Source of the DNA: Candidatus Brocadiia bacterium
GTDB lineage: Bacteria > Planctomycetota > PUPC01 > DSUN01
NCBI GenBank assembly: GCA_016782825.1
Contig: JADHXT010000148.1
Span: 1 to 8,039, forward strand
Length of the DNA stretch: 8,039 nucleotides
Reading direction: 5' to 3'
Below are positions 1 through 6,740 of the stretch, piece after piece. Under the pieces are notes generated by a model. That model was not told where the DNA came from and did no database searches. It saw only the letters and a list, made by a program, of their open reading frames with translations. The stretch's first letter is position 1. Each line of letters starts with the position of its first letter. The translations under genes were made by a program, and so were the position numbers.

Positions 1-251
1 TCACGGTGAGCGGCACGGCGTCGTGGATCGTCATCGTGGGCAACGTGCTGAACGCCAGCATCAACCCGCTGCTGCCTGGCACGCTGGTGAAGGTGCAGGT
101 GGGCGGCACGATCCAGTCGGCGGGCCCGGAAGTCATCCGGTCGAAGGCCGGCACGCCCAGCTACTTCATCTCCGACGCCACCTTCGCCGGCACCATCACG
201 CCCGCGGCCAACCACATCTTCGACGGCACGGTCGACGCCCACATCGCCTGA
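1..251 (+). CDS. 3' end of an unidentified beta-rich protein (partial, 5' end outside window)
   Basis: The reading frame is open from base 3 to the TGA at 249-251 and gives about 82 residues. A GTG at 6-8 could serve as a start, but the frame is already open at the window edge and no ribosome binding site can be judged, so I treat it as the C-terminal part of a longer gene. The sequence alternates short hydrophobic and Gly/Thr/Ser-rich stretches (for example SWIVIVGNVLNASI and DATFAGTITPAANH), which suggests a beta-sandwich or Ig-like domain, as is common at the end of exported proteins. There is no transmembrane segment, PEP-CTERM tail or catalytic motif in the visible part. A strong hairpin follows 37 bases after the stop, consistent with the end of a transcription unit. 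I do not recognise the family. Confidence 0.65.
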   Translation, partial: TVSGTASWIVIVGNVLNASINPLLPGTLVKVQVGGTIQSAGPEVIRSKAGTPSYFISDATFAGTITPAANHIFDGTVDAHIA

Positions 252-288
252 GCCACTGCAAGGCGCCGCGCGACGGCCACAACCACAT

Positions 289-322
289 AGGGCGAGGGGT
301 TCCACACGGAGCCCCTCGCCCT
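289..322 (+). terminator. Strong hairpin, probable (bidirectional) transcription terminator
   Basis: Bases 289-303 (AGGGCGAGGGGTTCC) pair with 308-322 (GGAGCCCCTCGCCCT) through 15 pairs around the loop ACAC. The only non-Watson-Crick pair is one T-G wobble (300/311). The hairpin starts 37 bases after the TGA at 251. It has no T-run on either strand, so it is not a textbook intrinsic terminator, but a GC-rich stem directly after a stop codon is typical of terminators or 3' mRNA-protecting structures in GC-rich bacteria. On the minus strand it lies 29 bases beyond the stop at 352 of a possible coding remnant, so it could have served both directions. Confidence 0.7.
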
Positions 323-444
323 GCACATGACAGGGACCGGCTGCGGGCGCCCTACTCCATCTTCCCGATGAGCACGCCGATGGTCTTCTCTTGTGTCAGC
401 AGCCTGGTCAGCTTGGGCGATAGGCGTCCCTCCGGCAGGCAATG

Positions 445-453
445 TGCTAGAAT
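445..453 (+). promoter_or_regulatory. Candidate extended -10 promoter for the PQQ-like gene
   Basis: TGCTAGAAT at 445-453 matches the extended -10 pattern TG-N-TANNNT (TAGAAT at 448-453). It lies 47 bases before the GTG start at 501, giving a transcript start near 460 and a leader of about 40 bases. No good -35 hexamer lies at 16-18 bases; the nearest TTGGGC (413-418) is 29 bases away, too far. Extended -10 promoters can work without a -35 box, but the call rests on this motif and its position alone. Confidence 0.38.
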
Positions 454-486
454 GTTGGGGTGTGCGGACGGGCCATCAGCATGTTC

Positions 487-490
487 GGAG
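487..490 (+). promoter_or_regulatory. Ribosome binding site deciding the GTG start at 501
   Basis: GGAG at 487-490 sits 10 bases before GTG 501. The frame stays open upstream to 393, but the upstream residues are not protein-like and no comparable site precedes the earlier start codon. A signal-peptide-like segment follows this GTG, which supports it as the start. Confidence 0.65.
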
Positions 491-500
491 GCGTGCAAAC

Positions 501-1778
501 GTGATCAAGGACGCATCCCTGTATCGTGTTGCGACGATGTTGTGTGCGAGCGCGCTCATCTGTGTCGTGGCGCGTGGTGAGGTCGGAGCGGCGGCCACCG
601 CCGAGTGGCTGTGCTTCCACGGGCCGAGACGCGACAACAAGTCGACCGAGACCGGGCTGCTGCCTCGGTGGCCCGATGGCGGTCCCCGCCTGCTCTGGAC
701 AGCCACTGGCCTTGGCAAGGGCTACAGCTCCATGAGCGTGGCCGATGGCCTCATCTTTACCGCGGGCATGGTCAACAAGCAGACCTACGTGTTCGCGGTC
801 GGCCTGGACGGCAAGCCGAAGTGGCGGGCCCTCAACGGCCAGTCGTGGGAAACCACCATGCGCCACGCCATCGGCTACACGGGCGCCCGCAGCACACCCA
901 CGTACGACGACGGCCGGGTGTACCATCTGAGCGAATACGGCCGGCTGGTTGCTCTCCAGGCGGCCAGCGGGAAGGAGGTCTGGCACCTCGACCTGTTCGA
1001 GCGATTCGACGCGCGGGTACCCAAGTATGGCCTCGCCGAGTCGGTGCTGATCGATGGCGACAGGCTGTACTGTAGTCCCGGCGGCACGAAGGGCTTCATG
1101 GTGTGCCTCGAAAAGAAGACAGGCAAGCTGGTGTGGGCGAACACCGACGTGCCGGGCAGCCAGGCCTACGGCTCGCCCGTGCTCGCGGAGTTCGGCGGCT
1201 TCCGCCAGGTGATCAGCATGAGTTCGGAAGCCGTGTTCGGCATCGACGCGGCAACCGGCAAGCAGCTCTGGAGCGTACAGCACGGAAACAAGCGTGATAA
1301 CAACGCCACCGACCCCATCTTCCACAAGGGTCACGTGTACGCGTCCAGCGGCTATGGCCGCGGCAGCATCCTGGTGCGCCTGACCCCAAGCCAGGGCGGC
1401 ATCGAGGCCAGCCGCGTATGGGCGAGCCGGCTCCTGGACAACCACCACGGCGGGGTGGTGCTGGTGGGCGACCATCTGTACGGCGCAGGCCACGAAGCCA
1501 AGGGATGGTTCTGCCTGGACTTCATGACGGGCAAGCCTGCGTGGAACGCGCGCGGCAAGGGATCCCTGACCTGCGCCGACGGCATGCTCTACTGCCTGGA
1601 CGAGACGGGCACGATGTCGCTGGTGGAGGCCAAGCCCGGCGCGCACCGGGCCGCGAGCACCTTCCGACTGCCCAGGGGACGGACGGGGCCATACTGGGCG
1701 CACCCCGTAGTCTGCGGCGGTCGGCTGTACCTCCGCCACGCGGACAGGCTGTTCGCCTACGACATCCAGGCGAAGTGA
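501..1778 (+). CDS. Exported PQQ-like beta-propeller repeat protein
   Basis: The 425-residue product starts at GTG 501, chosen for the GGAG upstream and the export signal that follows (hydrophobic core at residues 11-24, likely cleavage after an Ala-rich stretch near 31-33). The mature N-terminus has the form seen in many planctomycete propellers: a Trp followed by FHGPRRDNKSTETGLLPRWP (residues 39-58), then GPRLLW and GKGYSSMSVADG. Blade-type motifs recur as DGKPKW (103-108), SGKEVW (156-161), TGKLVW (207-212), TGKQLW (252-257) and TGKPAW (343-348), so it should fold as a PQQ_2-like propeller of about seven or eight blades. Proteins of this type usually act outside the cytoplasm as binding or scaffold proteins. 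True PQQ-dependent dehydrogenase activity is not supported, since no Ca/PQQ-site signature or heme motif is visible. It stands alone on the plus strand, convergent with the metallopeptidase gene (43 bases between stops). Substrate and partner are unknown. Confidence 0.88.
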   Translation: MIKDASLYRVATMLCASALICVVARGEVGAAATAEWLCFHGPRRDNKSTETGLLPRWPDGGPRLLWTATGLGKGYSSMSVADGLIFTAGMVNKQTYVFAVGLDGKPKWRALNGQSWETTMRHAIGYTGARSTPTYDDGRVYHLSEYGRLVALQAASGKEVWHLDLFERFDARVPKYGLAESVLIDGDRLYCSPGGTKGFMVCLEKKTGKLVWANTDVPGSQAYGSPVLAEFGGFRQVISMSSEAVFGIDAATGKQLWSVQHGNKRDNNATDPIFHKGHVYASSGYGRGSILVRLTPSQGGIEASRVWASRLLDNHHGGVVLVGDHLYGAGHEAKGWFCLDFMTGKPAWNARGKGSLTCADGMLYCLDETGTMSLVEAKPGAHRAASTFRLPRGRTGPYWAHPVVCGGRLYLRHADRLFAYDIQAK

Positions 1779-1821
1779 CGCTGATGGGTCGGATTCCCCT
1801 GTCCTGCTCTCGCCGCCGCCG

Positions 1822-3264
1822 TCAGGGCAGAGGCACTTGGCTGGCCTGACGGTCGACGCGGATGCCCAGCGACTGGAACCACGGGAACAGGTCGCGCCCC
1901 ATGGCCTGGCTGAGCACGGCGACGGAGTCGTCGGCGGTGTAACGCTTGAGCTTCCTGGGGTCGGCGAGCTTTCGCTTGAGCCTGAAGTAGCGGGCGAGCA
2001 CGTCGGGCTTCTCCTGGCGGAGCTGTTCCCAGATCCACATCGGCTTGGCCATGCGCACGGCGTGAGGCACGTCCTTGCCGCGGGCGAGGTCGAACTTCTT
2101 CATCTCCGGGTCGTGCCGACGCGCCCCTTTGAGCCAGTTGGCCAGCGTGGCGTCGGCCTCCTTGGTGTAGCCCAGCTCCCGCCCGAGCAGAATGCCCACG
2201 TAGGTGGCGATGCCTTCGTTCCACATGGGCTCGGAGAACGGCAGCACCCAGGAGTGGGTGCCTTCGTGGCCGAGCAGTTCCACCATGCCGTAGCGCTTGT
2301 CTGGGAAGCCGCCCCACCACGTGCCGAGGCCGATGGTGCGACCGCTGGAGAAGCCTCCGCCGCCGGTAGGCAGCAGGATGAGGCTCGCGAGCATCCCCTC
2401 GGCCGGCGGTACGCCCATGATGCGTTCCATCGCGGGCCGGCATTCCCTGTAGATCGCGAGAATCTCGTTGGCGAAGGGCTTCATGTAGCTGCTGTAGCGG
2501 ATCTCGAGGCCCTCGCGGCTTTCCTTGTTTTCTGCCTCCATGTGGTGCGGGCGGCGTCGCGGGTCCACGGGCTTGCCGCTGGCCAGGTCGCGCAGCAGCG
2601 GCTGCCACCACGCGGCGTTGATGGGGTCTTTGGCGTCGGGCTGGTGGCCCGCCAGTGCGCGCGAACACACCAGCAGCTTGCCCTTGCCCACCTTCCTACG
2701 GGCCGCCACGAGATTGCCTGCCGCGTCGCGGACGAGCAGGTCCCACTTGGCGGCGCCGATCAGGCGGAGCGTGCGGCCGCCGTAGGTCTTGATCGGCTTG
2801 CCTTCGAGCTCGCCGACACCCGACAGCGGGGCACGGGCGGCCCGCTTGGCAAACTCGGCGCCGAAGGCGCCGGCCAGCTCGTTCAGGCGGTAGGTCTTCT
2901 CCTTGCGGAAGAGCGCGTGGTCGCCCAGCAGCACCACGCCACCGCCCTCTTCGAGGAACGCCCGCACGGCCTTCACGTCCTCGGGCAGGTAGGGGCACGG
3001 CGAGGCCCCGGTGGGCAGCACCAGCAGGTTCACGCGGCTGAGGTCGCACTTGTGCAGCGTGCCCCAGTTGCGCACGTCGACGTTGCCTTTGCCCGACAAG
3101 TAGTTTCGGGCGAAGCGGCCATCGAAGTAAAACGAGAACTCGTGCGCGATGTCCGTCACGGAATGGATGGGTGCGTGGGGCTGAACGGTCTCAGCCGCCC
3201 CGACCCCGGCGCACAGGAGCAGGAGCGTGGCGAGAGCCCAGACGAGGTGCGGGAAGGGGTGCAT
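1822..3264 (-). CDS. Secreted gluzincin-type zinc metallopeptidase with N-terminal GATase-like domain
   Basis: The 480-residue product starts at an ATG (3262-3264) preceded by AGGAG. It has a signal peptide (hydrophobic LVWALATLLLLCAGVG, cleavage near Ala23-Ala24). Residues about 45-205 resemble the glutamine-amidotransferase-like fold found in exported proteins of unknown function: NLLVLPTG (79-86), then RAFLEEGGGVVLLGDH (101-116), and GKGKLLVCSRALAGH (193-207). Residues about 255-470 form a peptidase domain with HEGTH at 333-337 (zinc ligands His333 and His337, catalytic Glu334) and WNEGIATY at 349-356, where Glu350 fits the third ligand of the HExxH...E clan (peptidase MA/M1-like). It should cleave proteins or glycopeptides outside the cytoplasm. 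The gene begins 57 bases after the glycosidase gene on the same strand, so it is probably the last gene of that operon. The exact peptidase family and substrate are not determined. Confidence 0.86.
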   Translation of the reverse strand: MHPFPHLVWALATLLLLCAGVGAAETVQPHAPIHSVTDIAHEFSFYFDGRFARNYLSGKGNVDVRNWGTLHKCDLSRVNLLVLPTGASPCPYLPEDVKAVRAFLEEGGGVVLLGDHALFRKEKTYRLNELAGAFGAEFAKRAARAPLSGVGELEGKPIKTYGGRTLRLIGAAKWDLLVRDAAGNLVAARRKVGKGKLLVCSRALAGHQPDAKDPINAAWWQPLLRDLASGKPVDPRRRPHHMEAENKESREGLEIRYSSYMKPFANEILAIYRECRPAMERIMGVPPAEGMLASLILLPTGGGGFSSGRTIGLGTWWGGFPDKRYGMVELLGHEGTHSWVLPFSEPMWNEGIATYVGILLGRELGYTKEADATLANWLKGARRHDPEMKKFDLARGKDVPHAVRMAKPMWIWEQLRQEKPDVLARYFRLKRKLADPRKLKRYTADDSVAVLSQAMGRDLFPWFQSLGIRVDRQASQVPLP

Positions 3265-3273
3265 TCGGCTTTT

Positions 3274-3278
3274 CTCCT
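3274..3278 (-). promoter_or_regulatory. Ribosome binding site of the metallopeptidase gene
   Basis: The minus strand reads AGGAG here, 9 bases before the ATG at 3262-3264. It lies inside the 57-base gap after the glycosidase stop, in which I see no convincing terminator or promoter. This supports read-through from the upstream gene. Confidence 0.7.
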
Positions 3279-3321
3279 GGGAGCCTCCGGAAACTCTATC
3301 CCCTGCCCCTCTCGGCGGCTG

Positions 3322-6300
3322 TCAGTTCGCCTCCGCTGAGCGGGTGCGTGCGACCTGGACGGGCACGGTGAGCTCGCCCGTCACGTTTCCTTCCGAGCGG
3401 AGCTGGATGTAGATGCGTGCCTCGCGTGCGGGAGTGACGCGCGGCGCGTGGGCGGTCGCCTTCACCTGGTTGGCACCGGCCTGTTCGATGGCGATCTTCC
3501 ATCGCGGCGGAGCGCTTGCCTGAAGCTGGTCGGCAGCCAGGCCTTTCCCCTCGATGACGAACTGCACGGTCTCCCCGCGCTGGGCCGCCGGTGGAGCCGC
3601 GGCAAGCCGCATCGCGGGCGTTCCCAGGGCGGTGGCGAGTCCAGTCTTCGCGTCCCGGTAGAGCAACAGCGCCGGCTCGGCCGAGAGGGTCAGCGTCACG
3701 CCTCCCGCCGTGCTCTGGAGCGTGGCTCGCGAGCCATCCAGCCGGACGAGCTGCACCTGCTGGCCGGCGGGAAGGGGGACGGCGGCGGCGGCGCGTTTCT
3801 CGTCGATCCAAAGCACCTGGAGGCAGTTGCCCTCGTCGTCGCGGAAGAGGTAGGCCTGCACGCCGTTGGGATAGTGCTTCTCCTCGACGAACTTTTTGAC
3901 GCAGATGCCGTTGATCATGTTGTAGTGGACCACGGCGTCGAGGCGCGGGCTGTAGAGGTTGTACTTGCAGTCGAACACGCAGTGCGCGTCACCGAACTGG
4001 CCGCGGGCCTTGCCCTTGGGGTCGGGATACTGGATGGTGAACCAACTCACGGTGGAGCCGGCTTCGGCGAAGAAGACGGTGAACTTCTTGATCAACTCGA
4101 GGGCCACCGCGTGGCGGGTCTGGCCCTGGCTGTTGAGGCCCAGCTCGGTGGAGTGGATGGGCTTGACGGCACCGTACTTCTTCATCAGCGCGCGATACTC
4201 GCGGATGGTGCGGCGCACGCTGGTGTAGTGCTCGTAGACGTGGAAGTCATACGAGTCGAGGTAGTTCTGGTATCCCGCCTTGAAGTACTCCTCGTTGGGC
4301 TCCACCGAGGTGCCGATGACGTGGATGTTCGGGTCGTGGGCCTTCACGGTCTCGTAGATGGCCTTGTAGGCACGCACGTTGTCCAGCACCTTCCTGCCGG
4401 TGCCGTGGGGCTCGTTGCCCATGGCGATCATGGCCAGGCCCTGCGTGGCGTACTTCTCGAGGAAGTTGTGCATCCCCTGGCGGAGCGCCTCTTCGCTATA
4501 CTCGGCAAAGCCCTTGCGCTCGACCGAGCTGGCCGGCGTGCCGGTGATCCACTTCGCGCCCAGCTTCTTGCAGAGGTCGATGCCCGGGCAGTGTGGCTTG
4601 TAGGGGGCCTTGGGCGACCAGCCGCCCCACATGCCCATCAGGCGGAGGCCCAGCCGGTCAGCGAGGTGGAAGTACACGGGGATGCGGCTGTCCCAGTTGC
4701 GGATCGTGAACGGCACCCGTTCGGGAGCATACTTCCTGGCGATGGCAGGCGGCAGGACGGCGAATCCGGAGAACTCCTGCACCCCGCCGCCGTCCTCGGG
4801 CACCTCGACGTGCAGCTCGCAATACTTGCCCGTGGTGAGTGCTGCGGGCGGCACGGCGATCGCGGCGTGGTAGACGAACTTGCCCTGCTTGCGAGGGGCC
4901 TTCTGGAGGGGCACCCCGCCCGGCTCGATCTGCTCGGCGCCCCAGTAGTCGCGCACCGAGTATCGAAGCGTTCGCTGGGCGGCGGGCAGGGGCTTGGCTG
5001 CTTCCACGGCCACGCGGAAGGTCACCTCGTCGCCCGGCAGGAAGAGATTGCCCACGGCACTCGTGGAGATGAGGATGCGCTCGACCCGCCGCTCGATCGC
5101 CTGCACGCTCAGCGGCGCGGCCGACAGCTCGTCGAGGCGGAACGAGCCGTACGTTTTCTTGAGCTCGATGCGGAACCGGGCCTTCGACGCCCCGCGAGGC
5201 AGCTCGACGGACGCCGCCGTCGGCTGCCAGCCTTTCGTGCCGTAGCCGATGCCGACGGGGATCGTCTCCACCACGCCGCCCGCGCGGCTCAGCACGTCCA
5301 GCACCACGCTGCCGTGATACGAGTTGTCGGGCGAATGGAGCTTCGCCTGCCACGCATACTTCACTTGCCACGTGCCTGCGCCCGCAGCGAAGACGGGGCT
5401 GGTCGCCCAGGTGGGCGTCTGGAGCGTGTCGAGGGTTCGGCGCAGCCGCAGGGCCTTCTTTGTCCCGTCGTGGCCCGGGCCATCGAGGCCGACGTCGCCG
5501 GCCGTCTTCCAGCCGGGTGCCATCGGGCCGTCGGCCTCGAACCGTTCGGTGAAGGCGGCTGGCTTCACCGTGGCGGCGACCACCACGTCGGCTCGGATGT
5601 CGGTGATCGAGAGGTCGGGCTTCTTGCCCTTGTGCGAGCGGACGTTCAGCATCAGCTCGATGAGGCGCACGGTACCGTGCCACTTGCCGTCGTTCGCCCC
5701 GCCCCAGTGCTCGCCGCCGGCGATCTGAGCCGGGTCGAGTGTCACGTCGTGCCACTTGCCGTCGGCCTGGAGGGACATGGTCTTGCGCTGATGGCACTGG
5801 CCGGTGTCGTCCACCAGGCGGAGCGCGTAGGAGGCGGTGGTCTCCGACCGCATGCGCAGCCGGATGTTCTTGGTCGCCTGGACGTCCAGTTGCGCAAACG
5901 ACTTGCGGACGCCCACGTAGGCGCCGCCGCCGGTGAAGTCGGCGTGCAGCCGCATGGCGTGCTTGCCCTTCTCGGGCTGATCGGCCACCAGGTCGAGGCC
6001 GCCCTTGGCGCCGGGGAACTCCTGGCCGAGGTTGAACTGCCAGTCGAGCTCACCTGCCTGGAGCATCTCGTCGAGACGGATGGTCTTCACGACGGCGGTA
6101 GCCGCTTCGGCACTCGGATGGAACAGCGCCTGGCTGATCAGGAGCGTGCCCTTTGTCGTCTCCATGGCGCGCGAGGCCAGGATGGCCAGGTTGGGGACGG
6201 GCTGGTCGCGCTTATTGTGCTTCTCGCGGTCCTTGGCGCCGCCCCACGTCTCGTAGCCCACCACGATGTCGAGCGCGCCGGGCGTACCCATGGTCTTGAA

Positions 6301-6714
6301 GAAATCGGCGATGGGCAGCACGAGGTGTTGCCAGCCGCCTTTCTCGTTGATGCGGAGGTTGATCTGGTGCACCTGGTCTTTGGCGTCGGTGTAGCGGATG
6401 GGCAGCCGCTTCGAGCCGGCGGGGACATTGACCCAGAACGACAGCGTGTGGACCGTGGCCTTCGGCAGCGCGACCCAAGCCTGCACGTAGTTGCCGCCGT
6501 CGGTGAAGTCGCCGTGCAGGCTTAGCACGGGCTGGCCGCGGAAGCTCTCTTTGGCCAGGGCGAGCGTGCCTTTGGCACCGGGGAACTCCGGGCCATCGCC
6601 GAATTGCCAGCCCCCGGCCGGCTTGCCGGGATCGATCAGGGAAACCGGCTCCTGCCCCAGCGCCGGCACAGACCATGCCAGGACAACCATCACAGCCCAG
6701 GCTATGCTTCGCAA
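3322..6714 (-). CDS. Large secreted multidomain glycoside hydrolase-like protein (clan GH-A type)
   Basis: The 1130-residue product has a signal peptide (residues 1-20, ending VPALG-Q). Visible regions: two related carbohydrate-binding-like beta modules (about 25-200 and 222-380), a third beta module (about 385-535, ending in SFRLDELS), an Ig-like linker (about 540-655), a TIM-barrel-like catalytic region (about 665-945), a beta-sandwich ending AEPALLLYR (about 946-1020) and a C-terminal Ig-like domain (about 1035-1122). The barrel carries MGNEPHGTG, where Glu768 fits the acid/base, and HSTELGLN, where Glu857 fits the nucleophile. The order and 89-residue spacing fit retaining clan GH-A enzymes such as GH5/GH39/GH51 relatives. 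It should hydrolyse a beta-linked glycan outside the cytoplasm; I cannot name the GH family or substrate. It follows the PEP-CTERM gene by 26 bases. The start is TTG (6712-6714), chosen because of a strong upstream Shine-Dalgarno and the signal peptide. Confidence 0.9.
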   Translation of the reverse strand: MRSIAWAVMVVLAWSVPALGQEPVSLIDPGKPAGGWQFGDGPEFPGAKGTLALAKESFRGQPVLSLHGDFTDGGNYVQAWVALPKATVHTLSFWVNVPAGSKRLPIRYTDAKDQVHQINLRINEKGGWQHLVLPIADFFKTMGTPGALDIVVGYETWGGAKDREKHNKRDQPVPNLAILASRAMETTKGTLLISQALFHPSAEAATAVVKTIRLDEMLQAGELDWQFNLGQEFPGAKGGLDLVADQPEKGKHAMRLHADFTGGGAYVGVRKSFAQLDVQATKNIRLRMRSETTASYALRLVDDTGQCHQRKTMSLQADGKWHDVTLDPAQIAGGEHWGGANDGKWHGTVRLIELMLNVRSHKGKKPDLSITDIRADVVVAATVKPAAFTERFEADGPMAPGWKTAGDVGLDGPGHDGTKKALRLRRTLDTLQTPTWATSPVFAAGAGTWQVKYAWQAKLHSPDNSYHGSVVLDVLSRAGGVVETIPVGIGYGTKGWQPTAASVELPRGASKARFRIELKKTYGSFRLDELSAAPLSVQAIERRVERILISTSAVGNLFLPGDEVTFRVAVEAAKPLPAAQRTLRYSVRDYWGAEQIEPGGVPLQKAPRKQGKFVYHAAIAVPPAALTTGKYCELHVEVPEDGGGVQEFSGFAVLPPAIARKYAPERVPFTIRNWDSRIPVYFHLADRLGLRLMGMWGGWSPKAPYKPHCPGIDLCKKLGAKWITGTPASSVERKGFAEYSEEALRQGMHNFLEKYATQGLAMIAMGNEPHGTGRKVLDNVRAYKAIYETVKAHDPNIHVIGTSVEPNEEYFKAGYQNYLDSYDFHVYEHYTSVRRTIREYRALMKKYGAVKPIHSTELGLNSQGQTRHAVALELIKKFTVFFAEAGSTVSWFTIQYPDPKGKARGQFGDAHCVFDCKYNLYSPRLDAVVHYNMINGICVKKFVEEKHYPNGVQAYLFRDDEGNCLQVLWIDEKRAAAAVPLPAGQQVQLVRLDGSRATLQSTAGGVTLTLSAEPALLLYRDAKTGLATALGTPAMRLAAAPPAAQRGETVQFVIEGKGLAADQLQASAPPRWKIAIEQAGANQVKATAHAPRVTPAREARIYIQLRSEGNVTGELTVPVQVARTRSAEAN
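4144..4416 (-). other. Putative catalytic Glu pair of the glycosidase
   Basis: This span runs from the codons for Asn767-Glu768-Pro769 (4408-4416) to the codon for Glu857 (4144-4146). The NEP tripeptide after a hydrophobic strand (LAMIAMG) and the TELG tetrapeptide after KPIHS match the ends of strands beta-4 and beta-7 in clan GH-A barrels. Between them, DFHVYEHY (823-830) looks like the beta-6 strand with an aromatic/His-rich substrate face. Both glutamates are intact, so the enzyme is probably active. Confidence 0.72.
5896..6042 (-). repeat. Internal protein repeat, copy 2 (glycosidase residues 225-273)
   Basis: Copy 2 begins WQFNLGQEFPGAKGGLDL and continues RLHADFTGGGAYVGV. It aligns without gaps in its first part to copy 1 at residues 36-84. 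The flanking parts (NIRLRMRSETT, then GKWHDVTLDP) follow the same order as in copy 1 (TLSFWVNVPAG, then GGWQHLVLPI), so whole modules of about 160-190 residues were duplicated. The fold is inferred to be a jelly-roll carbohydrate-binding type. Confidence 0.8.
6463..6609 (-). repeat. Internal protein repeat, copy 1 (glycosidase residues 36-84)
   Basis: Copy 1 begins WQFGDGPEFPGAKGTLAL and continues SLHGDFTDGGNYVQA. The shared core WQF-x-x-G-x-EFPGAKG-x-L-x-L and LH-x-DFT-x-GG-x-YV is repeated 189 residues later. The DNA of the two EFPGAKG cores is also similar, which fits a duplication inside the gene rather than convergence. Confidence 0.8.
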
Positions 6715-6722
6715 GATAGGTG

Positions 6723-6729
6723 TTCCTCC
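6723..6729 (-). promoter_or_regulatory. Strong ribosome binding site deciding the TTG start of the glycosidase
   Basis: The minus strand reads GGAGGAA here, 8 bases before TTG 6714. It is the best Shine-Dalgarno in the window. The next in-frame ATG (residue 9, inside the signal peptide) lies too far downstream and would destroy the n-region of the signal. The site lies in the 26-base gap after the PEP-CTERM stop. Confidence 0.8.
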
Positions 6730-6740
6730 GTGCGTGGTGG

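Larger units (their letters stand above)
352..498 (-). pseudogene. Possible 3' remnant of a minus-strand gene
   Basis: On the minus strand an open frame of 48 codons ends at a TAG (352-354). Its last part reads as plausible protein, GRLSPKLTRLLTQEKTIGVL followed by IGKME, an amphipathic helix-like stretch. The last 19 sense codons end almost entirely in G or C, like the real genes here. Toward the 5' side the bias fades (CTA, ATT, CAT, GCA). There is no ATG or GTG at a sensible place: the only upstream start is a TTG at 496-498 without a visible Shine-Dalgarno, just after an in-frame TGA at 505-507. It overlaps the start region of the PQQ-like gene on the other strand. The placement of hairpin 289-322 just beyond its stop fits a former gene end. 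It may equally be a chance frame; I do not recognise a family. Confidence 0.27.

Noticed and set aside
393..500. Upstream extension of the PQQ-like gene to an earlier start
   Set aside because: The extra 36 residues do not look like protein or a signal peptide, and GTG 501 has GGAG at the right distance with the export signal following.
447..1739. A 430-codon minus-strand open frame antisense to the PQQ-like gene
   Set aside because: The plus strand encodes five regular propeller blade motifs and a signal peptide. The antisense product is His/Ala/Val/Gly-rich with no domain pattern.
1799..1830. Possible terminator between the convergent PQQ-like and metallopeptidase genes
   Set aside because: CTGTCCTG and CAGGGCAG can pair with one wobble, but the loop is 16 bases, there is no T-run, and the stem overlaps the metallopeptidase stop. 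It is too weak to call; I see nothing else in the 43-base gap.
1837..3339. A 500-codon plus-strand open frame antisense to the metallopeptidase
   Set aside because: Same codon-register shadow effect. The opposite strand has a signal peptide, HEGTH motif and Shine-Dalgarno, while this frame has none.
3448..6525. A 1025-codon plus-strand open frame antisense to the glycosidase
   Set aside because: It is in exact codon register with the minus-strand gene, so it stays open only because TTA, CTA and TCA codons are absent from that part of the real gene. The product is a low-complexity His/Gly/Val/Ala/Leu mix with no motif, and it has no fitting ribosome binding site.
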